Below, one piece after another: positions 42,144-44,820 of a stretch of DNA of 44,820 nucleotides; position 1 is the stretch's first letter; every line of letters begins with the position of its first letter. Location: contig JAHDCL010000012.1 in NCBI GenBank assembly GCA_020629875.1, positions 4,076 through 48,895 on the forward strand, read 5' to 3'. Below the pieces are notes generated by a model. That model was given only the letters and a program-made list of their open reading frames with translations. It did not search any database and was not told where the DNA came from. Source of the DNA: Hellea sp. (GTDB taxonomy: Bacteria > Pseudomonadota > Alphaproteobacteria > Caulobacterales > Maricaulaceae). Both the position numbers and the translations under genes were made by a program.

Positions 42144-42339
42144 GCGCCGCGCCAAGCGGGCGGTTTTGCGCATTAACCGAAAATTCATAATGAATCTAAT
42201 TTAACGGATTTCGCCGCGAAATGACAGAACTCGTTCAGGCACCATATTCCACATTGTCATTACTCACTGTGAGCTCAGATCAATTCGTGGGAGTGAAAGA
42301 TCTGAGCGAGCAGTGCGAGTACGACATGAGGAGAAAAAC

Positions 42340-42729
42340 ATGCGCGCACAAAATTGGACTGATGTGATGACCCTATTGGCTGTTATGGTCAAAGCCGGGA
42401 AAATGGATCAAGATGCTGAGCTGTCTATCTTTCGCCAAGCCGCGATGAACCTCCGCGATGTCTTTGCGCCCAATATCAAACTCACCGAGAGCTTTGCGCG
42501 CGATTGGATGAGCGAGAACGGGCCAGAGATTAACCGCCAAGCCACATCGGTTCACTTTGACAGTAGTGTCAAAACCTTACGCAAAAATCTGGATAGCCTC
42601 GCCAATAAAAGCGAAATCCTGACTACCATTATGAAATGGACCCTATCCGAAAAGCCGAGCGGGATGCGCGGCGAGTTCAGGTTTACGGCAGGTGAGATGA
42701 CCTCAGAGGATATGCTTGAAGCGGCTTAG
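42340..42729 (+). CDS. Conserved-looking small helical protein of unknown function
   Basis: The ATG at 42340 has GAGGAG (42328-42333) 6 bases upstream, better than the GTG at 42313. The 129-residue product has no membrane segment and no signal peptide. I do not recognise the family. Residues WTDVMTLLAVMVKAGKMDQD form an amphipathic helix, and the C-terminus is acidic (EMTSEDMLEAA). The 196-base gap upstream contains an imperfect CtrA-like site, TTAACCGAAAATTCA. It is the last gene of host-like composition before the AT-rich pair. Confidence 0.6.
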   Translation: MRAQNWTDVMTLLAVMVKAGKMDQDAELSIFRQAAMNLRDVFAPNIKLTESFARDWMSENGPEINRQATSVHFDSSVKTLRKNLDSLANKSEILTTIMKWTLSEKPSGMRGEFRFTAGEMTSEDMLEAA

Positions 42730-42838
42730 GATTCTTCTCCGGATTAAGGAGACTATATAGAAACTAGAATTCAACATATAATTTTCCTTGGCAATTTTTG
42801 AAAATCTAACCTATGGTTGTTCCCAAAGGGAGGATAGT

Positions 42839-43954
42839 ATGGTTGATGAGATTGAAGAAGTATCTGATGATGAACTTAGTCCAGAACAACTCTTAGAAAA
42901 AGCTGAATTAGAGCAATCTGAGGCTGATGATAGCAATGAGAGCCCTCCTTCGGACATAGTTGCCTTCAATGAACTTCGATCGTGTGCAGACCTTTTTAGG
43001 CTTCAACAATCTGGAAAATTAAATATACAGCCGGACTATCAACGTGAAATAGTTTGGCCTCCATCGAGCCAGACTCGCTTCATCGATTCCCTGGCGAAGC
43101 AACTTCCCATTCCTAGTATGTGCATCAGTTTGGACTACAAAACTGATAAGCGCGAGGTCGTTGATGGATTGCAGAGAATGTCCTCAATAATTAGGTTTTT
43201 AGAGGATCAAGAATGGCGATTGTCAAAATTGGATGATATCGACCCAAAAATTTCTAACAAGAAGGTGAGCTATGTGAGAGAAAAGCATAGAGAAATCTAT
43301 GAGAGGGTTGAAAATACAACCATTCCAATAACAGTAATTCGCTGTGACCTTTCAAAACGTAATCACCAGGAATATCTATTCACAATTTTTCATAGGCTTA
43401 ATACCGGTGGTTCGAAGCTTTCCAATCAAGAAATTCGGAATTGTATTTATAATGGTTCATTCAATGAGTTGTTGAAAGAAATAGTTGCTACTCCAGAATA
43501 TCGGACTTTATTCGACATAAATGATAAGAAAAAGTATCGATATTCAAATGAAGAATTAGTTCTTAGGGTGCTCGCGTACGCAGAGGAACATGAAAAATAC
43601 AAGTCTCCTCTAACTAAGTATCTCAATGGATTTATGGCTAAGCAAAAAAATCTTAAAGAAGGTGTTTCAGATAAGTTGAAGTCACTATTTATTAGAGCAA
43701 TCAACGTAGTTTATTCTAAAATTTTTAATTCAGAGCCACTGCCTAAACTAAGTAAAGCTGTTATTGAGGCAATGTTCGTTGGAGTGATACTGAATTTGGA
43801 TACCTTGGAAGGCCTACCTCAAGAAGCTGTTAGACGAAAGTACGATGCTTTGAGAGAAGACGACCTATTTAGCGTTCAATCGTTGTCTGAAGGGTTATCT
43901 GCCACTGAAAAAGTTAGAGCAAGACTGGCCCGCTCAATCACCATTTTTAGCTAA
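42839..43954 (+). CDS. DUF262 domain protein of a probable defence or toxin module
   Basis: The ATG at 42839 has AAAGGGAGGA directly upstream (42825-42834). The 371-residue protein has an acidic N-terminal tail (residues 1-40) followed by a DUF262 domain. The domain shows PDYQREIVWP (65-74), EVVDGLQRMSS (106-116) and FTIFHRLNTGGSKLSNQEIRN. DUF262 domains are ParB/Srx-like folds found in GmrSD-type modification-dependent nucleases and many defence systems. The D-G-L-Q-R version has Leu where D-G-Q-Q-R is usual. The HNH-bearing DUF1524 part found in GmrD-like proteins is absent. The gene is far more AT-rich than its neighbours and is followed after 6 bases by a HEPN gene, which indicates a transferred two-gene module. 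Confidence 0.87.
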   Translation: MVDEIEEVSDDELSPEQLLEKAELEQSEADDSNESPPSDIVAFNELRSCADLFRLQQSGKLNIQPDYQREIVWPPSSQTRFIDSLAKQLPIPSMCISLDYKTDKREVVDGLQRMSSIIRFLEDQEWRLSKLDDIDPKISNKKVSYVREKHREIYERVENTTIPITVIRCDLSKRNHQEYLFTIFHRLNTGGSKLSNQEIRNCIYNGSFNELLKEIVATPEYRTLFDINDKKKYRYSNEELVLRVLAYAEEHEKYKSPLTKYLNGFMAKQKNLKEGVSDKLKSLFIRAINVVYSKIFNSEPLPKLSKAVIEAMFVGVILNLDTLEGLPQEAVRRKYDALREDDLFSVQSLSEGLSATEKVRARLARSITIFS

Positions 43955-43960
43955 TATTAC

Positions 43961-44470
43961 ATGATTTATTCAGGTCAAATTCGAAGAACTTTGGTCTTTC
44001 TTAATTCTCAATACGATGAATATATCGGCGGGAGAGAGCAGATAAAACCGATGATGTATTCCAAGCTAGCTATCTTGGAATATTGCGGTTGGTTGGAGGA
44101 AACTTTTGACGAGATAGCAAGAAATTGCGTTCGCCACAAACAACGAACATTTGAATCTCGGAAAGACTTGGAATCTCAAATTTCTCGCACCACGGGGTTT
44201 GCTTACAAGAATTCCGGAAGAAAATTACTCTGTTCCGCGATTGGTATAGTGAGGTTGTTGGAAATAGAGAAGGTCCTGGAGCGGAATGGAGAGTTATCAC
44301 TTCTGCAATCTAACCTTGGAGCAATGAATGAACAAAGAAGGCGCGCGGCACATACTTCTACGCGAGGGGTGACGCAGCAATATATAGCTCCTTCAGTCAC
44401 CATACAAAATTTTAACAGGACAGAACCAATTTTACAAAAAATGTGGTCTCTAGTTAGATATTCACAATAA
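43961..44470 (+). CDS. HEPN-domain protein, probable RNase partner of the DUF262 protein
   Basis: The 169-residue helical protein lies 6 bases after the DUF262 gene, without a clear ribosome site of its own. It shows the RiboL-PSP-HEPN / MAE_28990-like layout: a helical bundle starting LAILEYCGWLEETFDEIARN, and a catalytic Arg126-X4-His131 motif (EQRRRAAHT). In HEPN ribonucleases this R-X4-6-H motif cuts RNA, often to abort phage infection. Pairing of DUF262 with HEPN is known in bacterial defence gene neighbourhoods (from memory). The pair is AT-rich and sits inside a GTA cluster. Whether DUF262 is the regulator or a second effector is unknown. Confidence 0.75.
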   Translation: MIYSGQIRRTLVFLNSQYDEYIGGREQIKPMMYSKLAILEYCGWLEETFDEIARNCVRHKQRTFESRKDLESQISRTTGFAYKNSGRKLLCSAIGIVRLLEIEKVLERNGELSLLQSNLGAMNEQRRRAAHTSTRGVTQQYIAPSVTIQNFNRTEPILQKMWSLVRYSQ

Positions 44471-44478
44471 GTAAACTC

Positions 44479-44509
44479 AATCCTAAATATAGGAAAATAA
44501 TCCTATAAT
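44479..44509 (+). promoter_or_regulatory. Shared GTA element, copy B, with TATAAT box (portal promoter)
   Basis: This 31-base element matches the one at 37391-37422 at 27 of 32 aligned positions (4 mismatches, one gap). It contains AGGA-AAATAA-TCCT (44491-44504) followed by TATAAT (44504-44509), plus an inverted repeat TCCTA-AATA-TAGGA (44481-44494). It lies just after the HEPN gene and 124 bases before the portal gene. Confidence 0.7.
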
Positions 44510-44632
44510 AATTTCAAGCACTTACCCTTTAAATCAAGAGATGTTTCCTTGGTAACGCTGCGCTGGGCTATAAGACCTTCATTGTTAAAAATGTAGCTGC
44601 TGATAGCTGCATCCTTTCGGAAACATCCATTT

Positions 44633-44820
44633 ATGAAAAACCTGTTTCGCGGGGCCTTTGGCCTTGCCTCTGACGCTGTCCCTGAAACCAAGGCGGGGCG
44701 CCAGCCTCTCGTGGCTTTGCAGCTGGGTACTAAGGCCCGCTGGACGCCGCGTGACTATGGCGGCTTGGCGCGGGAGGGCTATCAGAAAAATGCGATTGTC
44801 TATCGCTGCGTCAGGCTCAT
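44633..44820 (+). CDS. GTA/phage HK97-family portal protein (gp3), N-terminal part, runs off the window
   Basis: The ATG at 44633 opens a frame that continues to the right edge; the frame has a stop 39 bases upstream (44594-44596) and no other ATG or GTG start between. The 62 visible residues include RWTPRDYGGLAREGYQKNAIVYRCVRLI, typical of HK97-family portal N-termini, where N-x-x-V-Y-R-C/A-V-R/N is conserved. In RcGTA-type clusters portal (g3) follows large terminase (g2) directly; here the gap is 4.4 kb. The ribosome site is weak (CGGAAA at 44618-44623). Confidence 0.85.
   Translation, partial: MKNLFRGAFGLASDAVPETKAGRQPLVALQLGTKARWTPRDYGGLAREGYQKNAIVYRCVRL

Noticed and set aside
42730-44632. 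DUF262-HEPN pair considered as an insertion sequence or integron cassette
   Set aside because: No transposase, integrase, flanking direct repeats or terminal inverted repeats could be found by eye on either side.
1-44820. CRISPR arrays, rRNA genes and known riboswitches
   Set aside because: No regularly spaced repeats, rRNA-like conserved blocks or riboswitch cores were seen in any gap.

Overview
The window reads as chromosomal DNA of an alphaproteobacterium, most likely a marine, dimorphic type near Hyphomonadaceae or Maricaulales. That placement is my inference. It rests on large TonB-dependent receptors with VTGTR-type TonB boxes, TPR-sulfotransferases, a DUF3450/ExbB/ExbD/TonB cluster, a MucR-family regulator, full CtrA-type sites (TTAA-N7-TTAA), a GANTC cluster, and a gene transfer agent (GTA) packaging region. 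Most genes have mid-range GC. The DUF262/HEPN pair near the right end is clearly more AT-rich.

Layout. Positions 1-10.4 kb hold outer-membrane uptake genes: the end of one TonB-dependent receptor, a secreted S9 peptidase, a DUF547 protein, a complete second receptor, and two coupled TPR-sulfotransferases. A convergent sppA protease and a tRNA-Gln follow. Positions 12.7-21.8 kb are an energy-transducing operon: two DUF3450 proteins, an ExbB with a long periplasmic domain, a second ExbB, two ExbDs, TonB and a TPR protein. A diverged second TonB/TPR pair follows, with its own terminator-promoter boundary. These genes probably energise receptors like those at the left end.

Positions 21.9-27.7 kb hold a LysR regulator divergent from an azoreductase/pirin pair, oligopeptidase B and a DUF2336 protein. 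Positions 27.9-36.2 kb are one tightly overlapping cation/proton antiporter operon in the order E-F-G-(MbhD/MbhE-like)-B-C-D-D'-X-D''. The MbhD/E-like membrane subunit carries a C-terminal tail with four AT-hook-like repeats. A mucR-family gene overlaps the end of this operon.

From 36.7 kb to the right edge is a GTA locus: a PAS protein behind CtrA and GANTC sites, a GafY-like (DnaA domain IV-like) and GafZ-like regulator pair, then the small and large terminase. The portal gene, normally next, begins only at 44.63 kb. Between terminase and portal lie six genes, ending in a two-gene DUF262 + HEPN module that looks like an anti-phage or toxin system. A 31-32 bp element with a TATAAT box occurs nearly identically upstream of the gafY-like gene and of the displaced portal gene. 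This suggests that one regulator drives both halves of the split GTA cluster.

No stretch longer than 300 bases lacks a gene. No CRISPR array or insertion sequence was seen.
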